Positions 8,607 through 19,124 of a DNA stretch of 64,000 nucleotides are shown here, one piece after another. The notes under the pieces were generated by a model. The model saw nothing but the letters and a program-made list of their open reading frames with translations. It was not told the origin of the DNA and did not search any database. Both the position numbers and the translations under genes were made by a program. The number at the start of each line of letters is the position of its first letter. Positions within the stretch are counted from its first letter, which is position 1. Origin of the DNA: an uncultured Campylobacter sp. (GTDB lineage Bacteria; Campylobacterota; Campylobacteria; Campylobacterales; Campylobacteraceae); assembly GCF_944323605.1 (NCBI RefSeq), contig NZ_CALUTC010000001.1, positions 124,001 through 188,000 on the forward strand. Reading direction: 5' to 3'.

Positions 8607-10796
8607 TTATTTTTTTAAAAAATGAGCTATTTGCCCCAGAGCAATGGAGCTGTCATTTACTGGAAAGTTTAAACCTGTTTTATAGTTTAAGCCCTTGATT
8701 TTAAGTATTTTTAAAAGGGTAGAGTTTTGAAAAACACCGCCGCAAAGTATCACATCTTTGATATCTTTATTTTGTTTTAAAAATTCTTTTGAATAAGAAT
8801 ATATAAAATTTGCTAAGGCATTTAAAAAACCTGTGCAAATTTTTATTTTATCATCGTTTAATGCTTGTAAAAAAGCCTCTTTAAAGCAAATTGTGTTTTG
8901 TTTCATTTCAAAATGATAGGTATAATCTAGCTTAAAATCATAAAATTTTTCCATACAAAGTCCAGCTTGAGCTTCAAAATCAAGCTTTTCTTCCCCAAAG
9001 GCTAAGGCATAAAATGCGTCTATTATCCTTCCTAATGAGCTTGTGTGAATTTTAGAAAGGCTGTAAATTTTTTTTAAATTTCTAAGCTTTTTTTCATCTA
9101 TTTTTTCTAAAAATTTTGTAGCATTATCTTCTAAATTCCACTTAAAAATGAGACTTAAAACTAAATTTTGTATATTTTTTATATCTGTATTTATGAGTTT
9201 AAATTCGCTAAAATGAGCTATTCTTTCATAACTTTTTAAATCAGCTTTTAAAATTTCTCCGCCCCAAATTTTTGCGTCATCTCCATAACCTGTGCCATCA
9301 AAGCAGAAAACAATACTTTTTGTATATATTTTATGCTCAAACATAACAGCACAAGCATGGGCATAATGATGTTGTATAAATGCATTTGCTTTGTAAGGTT
9401 TAGTGTATGAAAAATGCGGGTGTTTATCGGCTAAAACATAATCAAATTCAAGTTCGTAAGTTTTTATAAAAAAATCAATTAGTTTTTTAGCTCTTTTTTG
9501 AACATCTATTGATTTCATATCTCCCATATATGGAGAAAGTAATATTTTATCATCATAACAAAGTGCAAATTCATTTTTTAGCTCTGCACCAAGTGCTAAT
9601 GTTTTTTTCTTTTGAAAATTATCATCAAGTTTTATGTATTGTGGTCTTTTTCCTCTAGATGTCCTAAGATACATAAGCTCATCATTTACAACTTGTGCAA
9701 TACTGTCATCGCTTGAATTTACAATATCCCTGTCATAATCTACATAAAAGTCAAATACACAAGAAAGTTTATCTAGCAAATCTTTTTCATTAGATATTAT
9801 GCTCTCACCACTTAAATTCGCACTCGTAGCAACTAGGGGCTTTTTAAAGTATTCAAATAAAAGCAAATGTAATGGAGTGTATGCCAACATTATACCTATT
9901 TTATCGCTATCAAAGCTTATTAGCTCTAATTCTTTTTTCGCTTTTAAGATTAATATAGGAGCTTCTTTTGATTCTAAAATTTCAGCTTCTTTCTCATTTA
10001 TGAAGGCTAAGTTTTGTGCCATTTCTAAATTTTTACACATTATAGCTAGAGGCTTTTTTGCTCTTTTTTTTCTAAGTCTTAATTCTTTTAAGGTATGTAA
10101 ATTTAATGCATCGCACATAAGATGAAAGCCCCCAAGTCCTTTGAAAGCTAAAATTTTTCCATTATTTAGCAAGCTAGCAGCTTGTTTTACAGCTTCTTTA
10201 TCTTTAAATAAAATATTTTGATTTTTATCTTTTAAAAAAATGTTAATTTTGCACTTAGGGCAAGATAGAGGTTGAGCGTGAAAACGTCTATTTAAAGGAT
10301 CTTTGTATTCATTTTGGCAAGATTTGCATAGCTCAAATGATGACATAGAGGTATTTTTTCTATCGTAAGGCAGGGACTTTATTATGGAGAATCTAACTCC
10401 GCACTGTGTGCAAGTTGTAAAAGGATACATAAATCTAGAATTTTTTTCGTCATAAAATTCTTTTTTACATTCCGAGCATATAGCAAAATCGCTTAGCATA
10501 GCCGAGCTTTTTGTGTTTATCTTTGATTCGCTTATGCAAAAGTCATTATAAGAGCATTTTATCTTTTTGATTTTTATTTCATCGATTCTTGAAAGCTGTG
10601 GTTTATTTTTTTGTAATTTATTTAAAAATTTTTTTAAATCTTCTTCATTGCAAGATAATTTTATTATCAGAGCTTTTGTATCGTTATAAACTTCTCCACA
10701 TAGATTGCTTTTTTTTGCTAGATTATACACAAAAGGTCTAAAACCAACGCCTTGAACTAGACCTTGTATCTCTATTTCATATCCGTAAGGCAACAT
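8607..10796 (-). CDS. hypF: HypF carbamoyltransferase, [NiFe]-hydrogenase maturation
   Basis: HypF converts carbamoyl phosphate into the HypE thiocarbamate that supplies the cyanide ligands of [NiFe]-hydrogenase. Domains in order: acylphosphatase-like (GLVQGVGFRPF, residues about 11-21); two CxxC zinc pairs (CSECKKEF, CTQCG, CKSCQ, CPKC); a YrdC-like domain; and a Kae1-like domain with HHYAHACAVM and CGGVFQNS. At about 729 residues it has family length. ATG at 10796 and GTG at 10799 are both possible starts; I chose ATG. The start lies inside the upstream HypF-related gene. hypB, C, D, E and A are not adjacent. Confidence 0.93.
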   Translation of the reverse strand: MLPYGYEIEIQGLVQGVGFRPFVYNLAKKSNLCGEVYNDTKALIIKLSCNEEDLKKFLNKLQKNKPQLSRIDEIKIKKIKCSYNDFCISESKINTKSSAMLSDFAICSECKKEFYDEKNSRFMYPFTTCTQCGVRFSIIKSLPYDRKNTSMSSFELCKSCQNEYKDPLNRRFHAQPLSCPKCKINIFLKDKNQNILFKDKEAVKQAASLLNNGKILAFKGLGGFHLMCDALNLHTLKELRLRKKRAKKPLAIMCKNLEMAQNLAFINEKEAEILESKEAPILILKAKKELELISFDSDKIGIMLAYTPLHLLLFEYFKKPLVATSANLSGESIISNEKDLLDKLSCVFDFYVDYDRDIVNSSDDSIAQVVNDELMYLRTSRGKRPQYIKLDDNFQKKKTLALGAELKNEFALCYDDKILLSPYMGDMKSIDVQKRAKKLIDFFIKTYELEFDYVLADKHPHFSYTKPYKANAFIQHHYAHACAVMFEHKIYTKSIVFCFDGTGYGDDAKIWGGEILKADLKSYERIAHFSEFKLINTDIKNIQNLVLSLIFKWNLEDNATKFLEKIDEKKLRNLKKIYSLSKIHTSSLGRIIDAFYALAFGEEKLDFEAQAGLCMEKFYDFKLDYTYHFEMKQNTICFKEAFLQALNDDKIKICTGFLNALANFIYSYSKEFLKQNKDIKDVILCGGVFQNSTLLKILKIKGLNYKTGLNFPVNDSSIALGQIAHFLKK

Positions 10797-12303
10797 CACT
10801 CGTTTTGCAGTTTTTTATATGCTTTAAACTATTTTTCAAAAGAGTTGTGCTTTCAAAAAGAGAGCCGCTTATTATGGCTATTTCTACTTGTTTTTTCTCT
10901 CTTAAATCATCATAAGTATCTCTTAAAAAATACGCCAAACTTTCCACTAGACCATATGCTATATCTTTGCTTGGAACACCTGCTAGCATAAAGCTCATAA
11001 CAGAACGCACTGTTCTTGTGTAGTCAAATTCTTGTAGATTTTCTTTTAATCTGTAATCTATCTTTACTCCCCTTTCTAATCTACTTTCATCAACTTCATT
11101 TAACATTTTATTTGCGGCTTGTTTTATATCGTCTCCAAAGCCTAGTATCATAGCTACTATACCAAATAAAGAGAAAAAATTATTTTTGCTTTCAAATTTC
11201 CCGCTATTTAATCTAAATGCAGAGCTAAAATTTTTTAACAACCTAGCTCCTATGCTATCTTTTGAAATTTCATTAAATATTTCCTCAAAAGATCTTGGTA
11301 GTTTTAAATTTAGTATATTATTTTCCTTATTTACCAGCAAAATATCATCATAATCTTTGCTAAGCTCTAAAAGAAAGGACTTTTCATCAAAAAGGCTTAA
11401 TATATAAGAGATTCTAGCCATATTTTTATCATCTTTGCTAAATATAATATCTTTTGCCTTCTTGTCTATAAAATCAAAACCTCTTTTAACTATAAGCCTT
11501 TTATCTTGTTCAAAAACTTCAAAGTCATCTTCATAATTTTCTATCTTTTCAAAACTTAAAAATTTTATATCATCTTTAAAAAGGTTTAATCCTAATGCAA
11601 ATAAAAATATATTGTTAGGAAATTTGACCTTAAAAGTTTGATTTTTAAGTCCATATTTTTCTTTAAATGGTTTTGAAAAACGTAAATTTACAAGCGGTTT
11701 TTCAAATGAAGCAAGAAGCCTAAAATTTTCATTAGAACATACAAAAGCAAGTTTTAAAGCCTTTGTTTCGGTCGGCATTAAAAAAGTTTTTAAATTTTTG
11801 TAATCAAAAATATTTATAGAGTATATACCCAGATGATTTTTAATAAAAATATCTTTAGAATTTTTTAGCAAATCTATAGCTTTATTAAGGCATTCGTTAA
11901 AATTTTCCTTGTTTATTTGTATGAAATTTTCTTTATCAAAACTGATTGTATCATCTACAAAAGCACCCCATTCATTTTCAAGTAAAACACCATCTTCTCT
12001 ATAAGCTTTAGCATTTATTTGACTTAGAAAATCTTTCTTTTCAAAATCCTTTTTTATATCCTCGCTCGCTTTAAATTCCTCGTCTATAGCTTTTACATCA
12101 AAACTTGATAAAAAAAGTGAATTTGGCATAAGATTAAAATTGTTGCAAAATTCGTCTAAATTTCCTTTTTGCGAATTTATGCTTAAGCTTATTTTATTTT
12201 TTTCTCTTTTAACTGTGTATTCATAGTCTTTTGCGTAGTATCTAAGCAGGTATTCAAAAAAGTCATTCTCGCTTCTGTAGTCAAAATCAAAATGTAAAAA
12301 CAA
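10777..12303 (-). CDS. HypF-related protein with degenerate Kae1-like C-terminus
   Basis: This 508-residue protein has no recognised N-terminal domain. The C-terminal 100 residues resemble the end of HypF/Kae1 proteins (IISGSLFESTTLLKNSL here, against VILCGGVFQNSTLLKIL in the adjacent HypF). The HHYAHA-type metal site of HypF is not seen, so catalysis of the HypF reaction is unlikely. The start is TTG at 12303, with GGAGG 9 bases upstream. It overlaps hypF by about 20 bases, so a shared role in hydrogenase maturation is inferred. I recall a similar uncharacterised gene before hypF in C. jejuni. Confidence 0.7.
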   Translation of the reverse strand: MFLHFDFDYRSENDFFEYLLRYYAKDYEYTVKREKNKISLSINSQKGNLDEFCNNFNLMPNSLFLSSFDVKAIDEEFKASEDIKKDFEKKDFLSQINAKAYREDGVLLENEWGAFVDDTISFDKENFIQINKENFNECLNKAIDLLKNSKDIFIKNHLGIYSINIFDYKNLKTFLMPTETKALKLAFVCSNENFRLLASFEKPLVNLRFSKPFKEKYGLKNQTFKVKFPNNIFLFALGLNLFKDDIKFLSFEKIENYEDDFEVFEQDKRLIVKRGFDFIDKKAKDIIFSKDDKNMARISYILSLFDEKSFLLELSKDYDDILLVNKENNILNLKLPRSFEEIFNEISKDSIGARLLKNFSSAFRLNSGKFESKNNFFSLFGIVAMILGFGDDIKQAANKMLNEVDESRLERGVKIDYRLKENLQEFDYTRTVRSVMSFMLAGVPSKDIAYGLVESLAYFLRDTYDDLREKKQVEIAIISGSLFESTTLLKNSLKHIKNCKTSDVALRI

Positions 12304-12354
12304 AATTATATCCCTCCAAATAGAATAATCAAATATAGCAAATTTTACTTTAAA

Positions 12355-13134
12355 CTATCTTTGTGCTATAAAAGCCCTGTCAAAGCCTTGTTCATCTTTA
12401 AAAAATTCGCTTTTGAAATTTTCTTTATCTAAAATATCTTTTAAAATATTTTTTTGATCGTAGCCAAATTCACAAAGCAAAAATTTAGACCCCTTGCTAA
12501 AATGTATTATCTTTTCTAAGCACTCATAGCCCTTATCTCCGCCAAATAAAGCTTCTTGCGGCTCATTTTTTACCCATTTATCTAGTGGATAATTTCTGGC
12601 TATGTATGGTGGATTTGAAAATATTAAGTCAAAATCGTTTTCTAAGTCTTTAAAATCACACAATACAAAGTCTATTAAGCTGGATACTCCGTGAATTTCA
12701 GCATTTTTTTTAGCCACTTTTAAAGCACTTTCACTTATATCACAAGCTCTTATTTTTAAATTTAGTTTTTTTGCTAAAATTATACTTAAAATTCCACTAC
12801 CAAAGCCTATTTCTAGTATATTTGTGAAGTTATTTTCCTTGCAAACTTTTAGTAAAAGCTTAAGCAGAATTTCACTATCGTATCTTGGTATTAGCACACC
12901 TTTTTCCACGTAAAATTCATATCCATAAAAGAAGGCTTTTTTAAAAATGTATTCAAAGGCTTCGCCCAAATCAAATCTTTCTACAAATTCAAAAAATGGC
13001 TTCTCATCAAAGTCTAAATTTTCGTCTAAAAAAAGCTCTGCTCTGTTTTTTTGCAAGTGTTCGCATAGTATAAATATTGCTTCTTTTGTGCCTATCTTCT
13101 TCTTTGCTATATTTAGAGCGTCTTTTATCTTCAA
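12355..13134 (-). CDS. prmC: PrmC/HemK, release factor N5-glutamine methyltransferase
   Basis: PrmC methylates the GGQ glutamine of peptide-chain release factors. The 259-residue protein has an N-terminal helical domain, the SAM-binding motif LEIGFGSGILS and the NPPY catalytic motif in IFSNPPYIAR. Family length is slightly shorter than E. coli PrmC. It overlaps the M48 peptidase gene by 4 bases and is followed by a 51-base gap to the HypF-related gene. Confidence 0.93.
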   Translation of the reverse strand: MKIKDALNIAKKKIGTKEAIFILCEHLQKNRAELFLDENLDFDEKPFFEFVERFDLGEAFEYIFKKAFFYGYEFYVEKGVLIPRYDSEILLKLLLKVCKENNFTNILEIGFGSGILSIILAKKLNLKIRACDISESALKVAKKNAEIHGVSSLIDFVLCDFKDLENDFDLIFSNPPYIARNYPLDKWVKNEPQEALFGGDKGYECLEKIIHFSKGSKFLLCEFGYDQKNILKDILDKENFKSEFFKDEQGFDRAFIAQR

Positions 13135-14318
13135 ACAAGAGCCTTAAGCCTATCGCTAATGCTTGGGTGGCTTAAATGAAAAAAAGTATAAATACTAGAA
13201 TTTTTGACAAAGGCTTTATTTTCTTTAGCAAGTGAGATTAATGCACTTCTCATATCTTCTTTTGAACTTAGTTTTGCACCATATTCATCTGCTTTAAATT
13301 CATTGTTTCTACTAAGCATATTTAATATAGGAGATACAATAAAAGAAAAAACATTAGAAAATATCAACAAAAGCACAAAGACCCCCGCATCAACTCCTAG
13401 CAAAGAGCTTTCTTCATAAAAAACAGTTGGCATATGTGCGAATATAAAAAATAAAGCAAACAACATAAGAGCTGAATTAAACAAGGCTTTTAAAATATCT
13501 TTGTGTGCGAAATGACCTAATTCGTGTCCTAATACTGCCAACAGTTCATTTTGTTTGAGTGATTTTAGCAAAGTATCAAAAAGCACCACTCTTTTACTTT
13601 TAAAAAGACCTCCAAAATATGCATTTAATCTTTTATCTCTCTTGCTCGCGTCCATTACATAAATTCCATTTGCACTAAAACCACATTTTTGCATAAGATT
13701 TTCAATTTTTTGCATAAGCTCTTCATCTTCTAACTTTTTCATTTTGTTAAATATAGGTGCTATTAATGTTGGATATATCAAATTTATAAGTAGTATAAGC
13801 AAGAAAGAAAACACAAATGCCCATATCCACCAAGCAGAGCCAAAGAAAGAATAACAAAAAAGCAAGGCATATGTTATTAAAAAACCAAAAATCAATACTA
13901 GTATAAGTGATTTTATGCTGTCTTTTATAAACAGTGCTACAGTCATATTAGAAAAACCTTGTTTTTTATCTTTGATAAAGCTTTTATAAATGCCTAAAGG
14001 TAAGGATAAAAGCATAGTTATAAACAAAAAAGCAAGTAAAAATAATGTATTTTCAAGTATAGAATTTTCTTTTATAAAAAAATCTTTTAGATATGAGAGA
14101 GCAAAGCTAATCCAAGCTATATTTATTATTAAATTATAAAAAGCTGAAAATAACTGGAATTTTTCATTTTCTATGCTTATATTTGCCGCTTCCTCGTAGT
14201 CTTTTTCACTTAAAATTTCGGCTTGTTTGCATTTTTCTTTTTTTAAAAATAATATTTGATTTATAGATATTAGACTATAAAAAGCAGTGTATATACATAA
14301 AATCGTTATAAGTGTCAT
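13131..14318 (-). CDS. M48-family integral membrane metallopeptidase (Ste24/CAAX type)
   Basis: The 395-residue protein carries several membrane segments, the zinc motif HELGH at about residues 265-269 and a downstream glutamate in EFKADEYG. This is the arrangement of Ste24p-type CAAX proteases and HtpX relatives. The N-terminal half contains the extra helices of the CAAX_prot_N region. In bacteria such enzymes are thought to act in membrane protein quality control; the natural substrate here is unknown. It is cotranscribed with argH upstream (8-base gap) and prmC downstream (4-base overlap). Confidence 0.88.
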   Translation of the reverse strand: MTLITILCIYTAFYSLISINQILFLKKEKCKQAEILSEKDYEEAANISIENEKFQLFSAFYNLIINIAWISFALSYLKDFFIKENSILENTLFLLAFLFITMLLSLPLGIYKSFIKDKKQGFSNMTVALFIKDSIKSLILVLIFGFLITYALLFCYSFFGSAWWIWAFVFSFLLILLINLIYPTLIAPIFNKMKKLEDEELMQKIENLMQKCGFSANGIYVMDASKRDKRLNAYFGGLFKSKRVVLFDTLLKSLKQNELLAVLGHELGHFAHKDILKALFNSALMLFALFFIFAHMPTVFYEESSLLGVDAGVFVLLLIFSNVFSFIVSPILNMLSRNNEFKADEYGAKLSSKEDMRSALISLAKENKAFVKNSSIYTFFHLSHPSISDRLKALV

Positions 14319-14326
14319 ATTTTGCC

Positions 14327-15715
14327 TTAAATTTTAGTTTCTTGTAAAAAATTTTCCAAAATTTTTATCTGCGTTTCTACGCTTTTGACAGAGCTTGAGC
14401 CTTCGCTTACCTTTAAATTTAACGAATTTTCAAAAGAAAGCAAAGCATTTGCATCCTCGTCAAAATTTTCATCATATTGTTTTAAATTTTTTATCTCGCA
14501 TATATCAATACCTTCTTTCTCGGCTTTAGCGACTACTTTTCCAACTATAAAATGTGCCTGTCTAAAAGGTATATTCTTTTTTCTAACTAGATAATCAGCT
14601 AAATCTGTCGCAAGCAAGTGTCCTTTTTGACAAGCTTTTAGCATATTTTCTTTTTTTATATTTATTTCTTGCAACATAGCATTTAAAATTTGTAAAGAAT
14701 CAAGAGCGGTTTTAACGCTGTCAAACACCCCTTCTTTATCCTCTTGCATATCTTTATTGTAAGCAAGTGGCAAGGCTTTCATTATGGTTAGCAAGGAGAC
14801 TAAATTTCCATAAACTCTTCCCGTTTTTCCTCTTATTAGCTCACATACATCTGGATTTTTCTTTTGTGGCATTATAGATGAACCCGTAGAAAAAGAATCA
14901 CTTATACTTATAAAGTCAAATTCTGAACTTGAAAAAAGTATAAGCTCTTCACAAAGTCTTGATGTGTGTGTAAAAATTACAGCTATGTCATAAAGCAAAT
15001 CAAGAGCAAAATCCCTATCGCTAACTGCGTCCATAGCATTTGGCATAATCCCTTTAAAGCCAAGTAAAGATGCACTTAAATTTCTATCTGTTTCGTAGCT
15101 AGTTCCAGCTAATGCACAAGAACCAAGTGGAGAAAAATCTGCTAACTTATAGCTTGATTTAAGTCTTTTTATATCTCTTAAAAACATAAATCCATAAGCT
15201 AATATATAAAATGAAAAACTAACGGCTTGAGCATGTTGTAAATGAGTAAAACTAGGCATTATAGTATGCTTGTGTGTTTTTGCTAGGTTTAAAATGGTGT
15301 TTATTAACTCTTTTAAGAGAAGCTGAATTTCTAAATTTGATTTTTTTACAAAAAGTTTAAAATCCGTAGCTACTTGGTCGTTTCTACTTCTTGCTGTATG
15401 AAGTTTCCCGCCTATTTCAGAGCCTATTAATACAGAGAGCCTTTTTTCAATAGCCATATGTATATCTTCATCTTTTATATCAAATTTAAAATCCCCTTTT
15501 TCTATCTCATTTTGGATTTGCTTTAAACCTGTTTCTATAGCATTAAATTCGTTTTGATTTATAATTTTGCATTCATAAAGCATTTTAGCGTGAGATAAAG
15601 AACCTTTTATATCTTCTTTAAAAAGCTGCTTATCCACATTTAAAGAGGCATTAAATTCCTCTAGAAGGCTTGAACTTACACCTTCAAACCTTCCAGACCA
15701 CATTTCATTTTTCAA
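14327..15715 (-). CDS. argH: Argininosuccinate lyase
   Basis: ArgH splits argininosuccinate into arginine and fumarate, the last step of arginine synthesis. The signature [12 protein letters not shown] contains the catalytic serine loop. TARSRNDQV and FTHLQHAQ are the other conserved blocks. At 462 residues it is of normal length. It overlaps pckA by 4 bases; fumarate output and gluconeogenesis meet in this operon. Confidence 0.97.
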   Translation of the reverse strand: MKNEMWSGRFEGVSSSLLEEFNASLNVDKQLFKEDIKGSLSHAKMLYECKIINQNEFNAIETGLKQIQNEIEKGDFKFDIKDEDIHMAIEKRLSVLIGSEIGGKLHTARSRNDQVATDFKLFVKKSNLEIQLLLKELINTILNLAKTHKHTIMPSFTHLQHAQAVSFSFYILAYGFMFLRDIKRLKSSYKLADFSPLGSCALAGTSYETDRNLSASLLGFKGIMPNAMDAVSDRDFALDLLYDIAVIFTHTSRLCEELILFSSSEFDFISISDSFSTGSSIMPQKKNPDVCELIRGKTGRVYGNLVSLLTIMKALPLAYNKDMQEDKEGVFDSVKTALDSLQILNAMLQEINIKKENMLKACQKGHLLATDLADYLVRKKNIPFRQAHFIVGKVVAKAEKEGIDICEIKNLKQYDENFDEDANALLSFENSLNLKVSEGSSSVKSVETQIKILENFLQETKI

Positions 15716-17286
15716 AGCTTAGGTCCTAATCCTTTATACAAGGTTCCTTCTTTTACGTCCTCATAACGGGCAAAATTCTTTATAAATCTCCTTGCTAGCT
15801 CGTCTCTAGTTTTTATAAATTCTTCTTTGTTTTCCCAAGTGTTTATTGGATTTAAAAGCTTTGTATCAACTCCGTTTAGCTCTTTTGGTATAGCTATGTT
15901 AAATACCTCATAATTTTCAAATTCACATTTTTTTATACTTCCATCAAGTATGGCATTTACGCAAGCTCTGGTTGCTTTTATACTCATTCTTTGTCCAACC
16001 CCGTATTTGCCACCACTCCAGCCAGTATTTACTAGATATACATCTACTTTGTGTTTTTTTATTTTTTCTCCTAAAAGTCTTGCATAAACAGTTGGGTGCA
16101 AGGTCATAAAAGGCTCTCCAAAACAAGCTGAAAAAGTAGCTTGTGGCTCGGTGATTCCTCGTTCTGTGCCAGCTATTCTTGCGGTATATCCGCTCAAAAA
16201 ATAATACATAGCTTGCTCATCATTTAGTTTGCTAACAGGTGGCAATACCCCAAAGGCATCAGCTGTTAAGAATATTATATTTCTTGGGTGAGAACCTCTT
16301 AAACTAGGTTCGTGGTTTTTTATATGTTCTATAGGGTAAGAAACTCTGGTGTTTTCTGTTTTTGATTTATCGCTAAAATCAACAGTTTTATCAGCTCTTA
16401 GCACAACATTTTCTAAAAGAGCATTTCTTTTTATAGCTTCATAAATTTCAGGCTCTGAATCAGGATTTAAATTTATACATTTAGCATAGCAACCGCCTTC
16501 AAAGTTAAAAATTCCTTCCTCGTCCCAGCCGTGTTCATCATCTCCTATTAGTTTTCTATTAGGATCTGTTGATAGTGTAGTTTTGCCTGTTCCGCTAAGA
16601 CCAAAAAATAAAGCAGTATCTCCGTCTTTTCCGATATTTGCACTGCAGTGCATAGGAAGCTTATTTTCAAGAGGTAGCCAATAATTCATCATAGAAAATA
16701 TGCCTTTTTTCATTTCTCCACCATACCAGGTCCCACCTATAACTGCAATATTTTTTTCTACATTGAAAATAACAAATACTTCAGAGTTTAAACCATCTTT
16801 CTCGTAGTCTTTGTTTATGCATTTACAAGCATTATAAACTACAAAATCCTCTTTAAAATTTTTAAGCCCATCTAAATCTGGTCTTATAAACATATTTTTT
16901 ACAAAGTGTGCTTGCCAAGCGATTTGTGTTATGAAACGAATAGACTTTCTACTATTTAATGAAGAGCCACAATAAACATCTTGCACGTATATATCGCTAT
17001 TACTTAATTGTTTTTGTGCTAGTTTTAAAAGTTTATCAAAAAGCTCTTTTGTTATCGGGCGGTTTAGTTTGCCCCAAGCTATATATTTTTGTGAAGGATC
17101 TTGTTTTACAAAATATTTATCTTTTGGGCTTCTACCTGTGAATATACCAGTATCCACACTAAAGGTTCCATTTGCACTAAGCACTCCTTCTTTATTTTTC
17201 ATTTCATGTTCAAAAAGCTCATCATAAGATAGGTTATGATAAACGTTTTTTACATTTTCTAAGCCTAATTTTTCAAAATCAATCAT
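15712..17286 (-). CDS. pckA: Phosphoenolpyruvate carboxykinase (ATP)
   Basis: PckA converts oxaloacetate and ATP to phosphoenolpyruvate, the gluconeogenic entry point in organisms that live on amino and organic acids. The kinase-1a P-loop [11 protein letters not shown] and the metal-binding GDDEHGW block are present. Substrate-binding GRSPKDK lies near residue 55. At 524 residues it has the length of ATP-dependent enzymes. It overlaps both neighbours by 4 bases, between pycB upstream and argH downstream. Confidence 0.97.
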   Translation of the reverse strand: MIDFEKLGLENVKNVYHNLSYDELFEHEMKNKEGVLSANGTFSVDTGIFTGRSPKDKYFVKQDPSQKYIAWGKLNRPITKELFDKLLKLAQKQLSNSDIYVQDVYCGSSLNSRKSIRFITQIAWQAHFVKNMFIRPDLDGLKNFKEDFVVYNACKCINKDYEKDGLNSEVFVIFNVEKNIAVIGGTWYGGEMKKGIFSMMNYWLPLENKLPMHCSANIGKDGDTALFFGLSGTGKTTLSTDPNRKLIGDDEHGWDEEGIFNFEGGCYAKCINLNPDSEPEIYEAIKRNALLENVVLRADKTVDFSDKSKTENTRVSYPIEHIKNHEPSLRGSHPRNIIFLTADAFGVLPPVSKLNDEQAMYYFLSGYTARIAGTERGITEPQATFSACFGEPFMTLHPTVYARLLGEKIKKHKVDVYLVNTGWSGGKYGVGQRMSIKATRACVNAILDGSIKKCEFENYEVFNIAIPKELNGVDTKLLNPINTWENKEEFIKTRDELARRFIKNFARYEDVKEGTLYKGLGPKL

Positions 17287-19067
17287 TTGCTTTCCTTTAT
17301 TAAAGCCACAGCCTGTCCCTCGCTAACAGACTCGCCTGTTTTTACCAAAATATCATCTATAATGCCATCTTTTGTAGCATTAACTTCGATTTCCATTTTC
17401 ATAGCTTCTAAAACCATAATAACTTGCCCTTGTTTTACTTCATCTCCGGTTTGTGAGTAAATTTTAAATACATTTCCTGATATACTGGCTTTTATTGCAT
17501 TTTCATCGTTAGTTTCATTGCTTGTTTCAACTGTGTGTTTATCTACGCTTTTTATATTTACATCCTTATCAAAGCCATCGTGAAGTTCCACGTGGTATTT
17601 ATTTCCATTCACAGAAACTGTAAATTTGTTGCCATCTATGCTTTGATGAGGCTTTGGCATTTGTGAAATTTTTCTTACATTTACCTTAGCTTCTCCTTTC
17701 AAAAAGGCAATTCCTTTTTCCTTACAAGCTGCGGCTATAAAGATATTTTCCTCGCTACACTCAATGCCCTCTTTTTCAAGCAAGGCTTTTGTGTAAGCTA
17801 TGCTTTTTGTTTCATCTTTATTTGCTATGCTTATGGCACTTTGTGTGGTTGGTTCTAAGTTTAACTGCTTTGCTGCTAACTCAACTACCTTGCTATCAGG
17901 TTTAACAGGTGTTTTTCCAAAATATCCAAGCACCATTTTTCCATATCCGTCAGCTATTTTTTTCCAAGGACCAAACATTACATTATTAAAAGCTTGTTGA
18001 AAATAAAACTGTGATACAGGTGTTACTGATGTTCCAAATCCACCTTTTTCCACTACTTCACGCATAGCCTTTATAACCTCTGGGAATTTATCTAAGATAT
18101 TATTATCCCTCATCATCTGCGTATTCGCAGTCAAAGCACCGCCTGGCATTGGCGAAAATGGTATCAAAGGACTTACCATAGTTGCTTCAGGCGGTATAAA
18201 ATAGTCTTTTAAACAGTCTTTTAAAACTTCTTCATATTTTAAAATTTTATCTAAATCAAAACCAAAATCGTAATCCTCGCCCTTAACAGCGTGCATCATA
18301 GTTAAAATATCTGGTTGAGATGTTCCGCCACTTACAGGAGCAGCCGCTAGGTCTATACCGTCAGCACCAGCTTTTAAAGCGGCTAAATAGCAAGCCACAC
18401 TTACTCCAGCTGTTTCGTGCGTATGAAGTCTTATGTGTGTATTTTCTGGTAAAAGCTTTCTAGCCATTTTTATAGTTTCATAAATCTTGTTTGGACTCGA
18501 GGTTCCACTTGCGTCTTTAAAGCAAATGCTATCAAAAGGAAGTCCAGATTCAAGTATATCTCTTAAACTTTTTTCATAAAATGCCACATCGTGAGCTCCC
18601 ACACAGCCCGGTGGTAAATCCATAAGAGTAACTGTTACTTCGTGTTTTAAGCCGTATTTTACTATACATTCAGCACTAAATTTTAAATTTTCCACATCAT
18701 TTAGTGCGTCAAAATTTCTTATAGTTGTAGTTCCGTGTTTAGCGAATAATTTTGCGTGTAAGTCTATGATTTCTTCGCTACCCGTATCAAGGGTTACGGT
18801 ATTTACTCCTCTAGCAAGGGTTTGTAAATTTGCTTCCTTGCCCACAATTTCTCTAAATTTATCCATCATCTTAAAAGCATCTTCATTTAGATAAAAATAA
18901 AGGCTTTGAAATCTAGCCCCACCACCAAATTCAAAATGCCTTATACCAGCTTCTTTTGCGGCTTCTAAGGCAGGAAGAAAGTCTTGCATTAAAACCCTAG
19001 CACCATAAACAGACTGAAAGCCGTCTCTAAAAGTGGTATCCATAATGTCGATAAATTTTTTAGCCAT
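17283..19067 (-). CDS. pycB: Pyruvate carboxylase subunit B (oxaloacetate decarboxylase alpha-like)
   Basis: The protein has a carboxyltransferase TIM barrel ([11 protein letters not shown] near the N-terminus; HTHETAGVS metal ligands). A conserved middle domain and a C-terminal biotinyl domain follow, with the biotinylated lysine in EAMKMEIEV at about residues 548-556. With a separate PycA it makes oxaloacetate from pyruvate. The 594 residues match the two-subunit enzyme. pycA is not in the window. Being directly upstream of pckA fits an anaplerotic/gluconeogenic operon. Confidence 0.93.
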   Translation of the reverse strand: MAKKFIDIMDTTFRDGFQSVYGARVLMQDFLPALEAAKEAGIRHFEFGGGARFQSLYFYLNEDAFKMMDKFREIVGKEANLQTLARGVNTVTLDTGSEEIIDLHAKLFAKHGTTTIRNFDALNDVENLKFSAECIVKYGLKHEVTVTLMDLPPGCVGAHDVAFYEKSLRDILESGLPFDSICFKDASGTSSPNKIYETIKMARKLLPENTHIRLHTHETAGVSVACYLAALKAGADGIDLAAAPVSGGTSQPDILTMMHAVKGEDYDFGFDLDKILKYEEVLKDCLKDYFIPPEATMVSPLIPFSPMPGGALTANTQMMRDNNILDKFPEVIKAMREVVEKGGFGTSVTPVSQFYFQQAFNNVMFGPWKKIADGYGKMVLGYFGKTPVKPDSKVVELAAKQLNLEPTTQSAISIANKDETKSIAYTKALLEKEGIECSEENIFIAAACKEKGIAFLKGEAKVNVRKISQMPKPHQSIDGNKFTVSVNGNKYHVELHDGFDKDVNIKSVDKHTVETSNETNDENAIKASISGNVFKIYSQTGDEVKQGQVIMVLEAMKMEIEVNATKDGIIDDILVKTGESVSEGQAVALIKESK

Positions 19068-19124
19068 AACAAATCCTTTTTACTAAGCTAATTTTACTTG
19101 AAATTCTTAAAGATGTAGCAAAAA

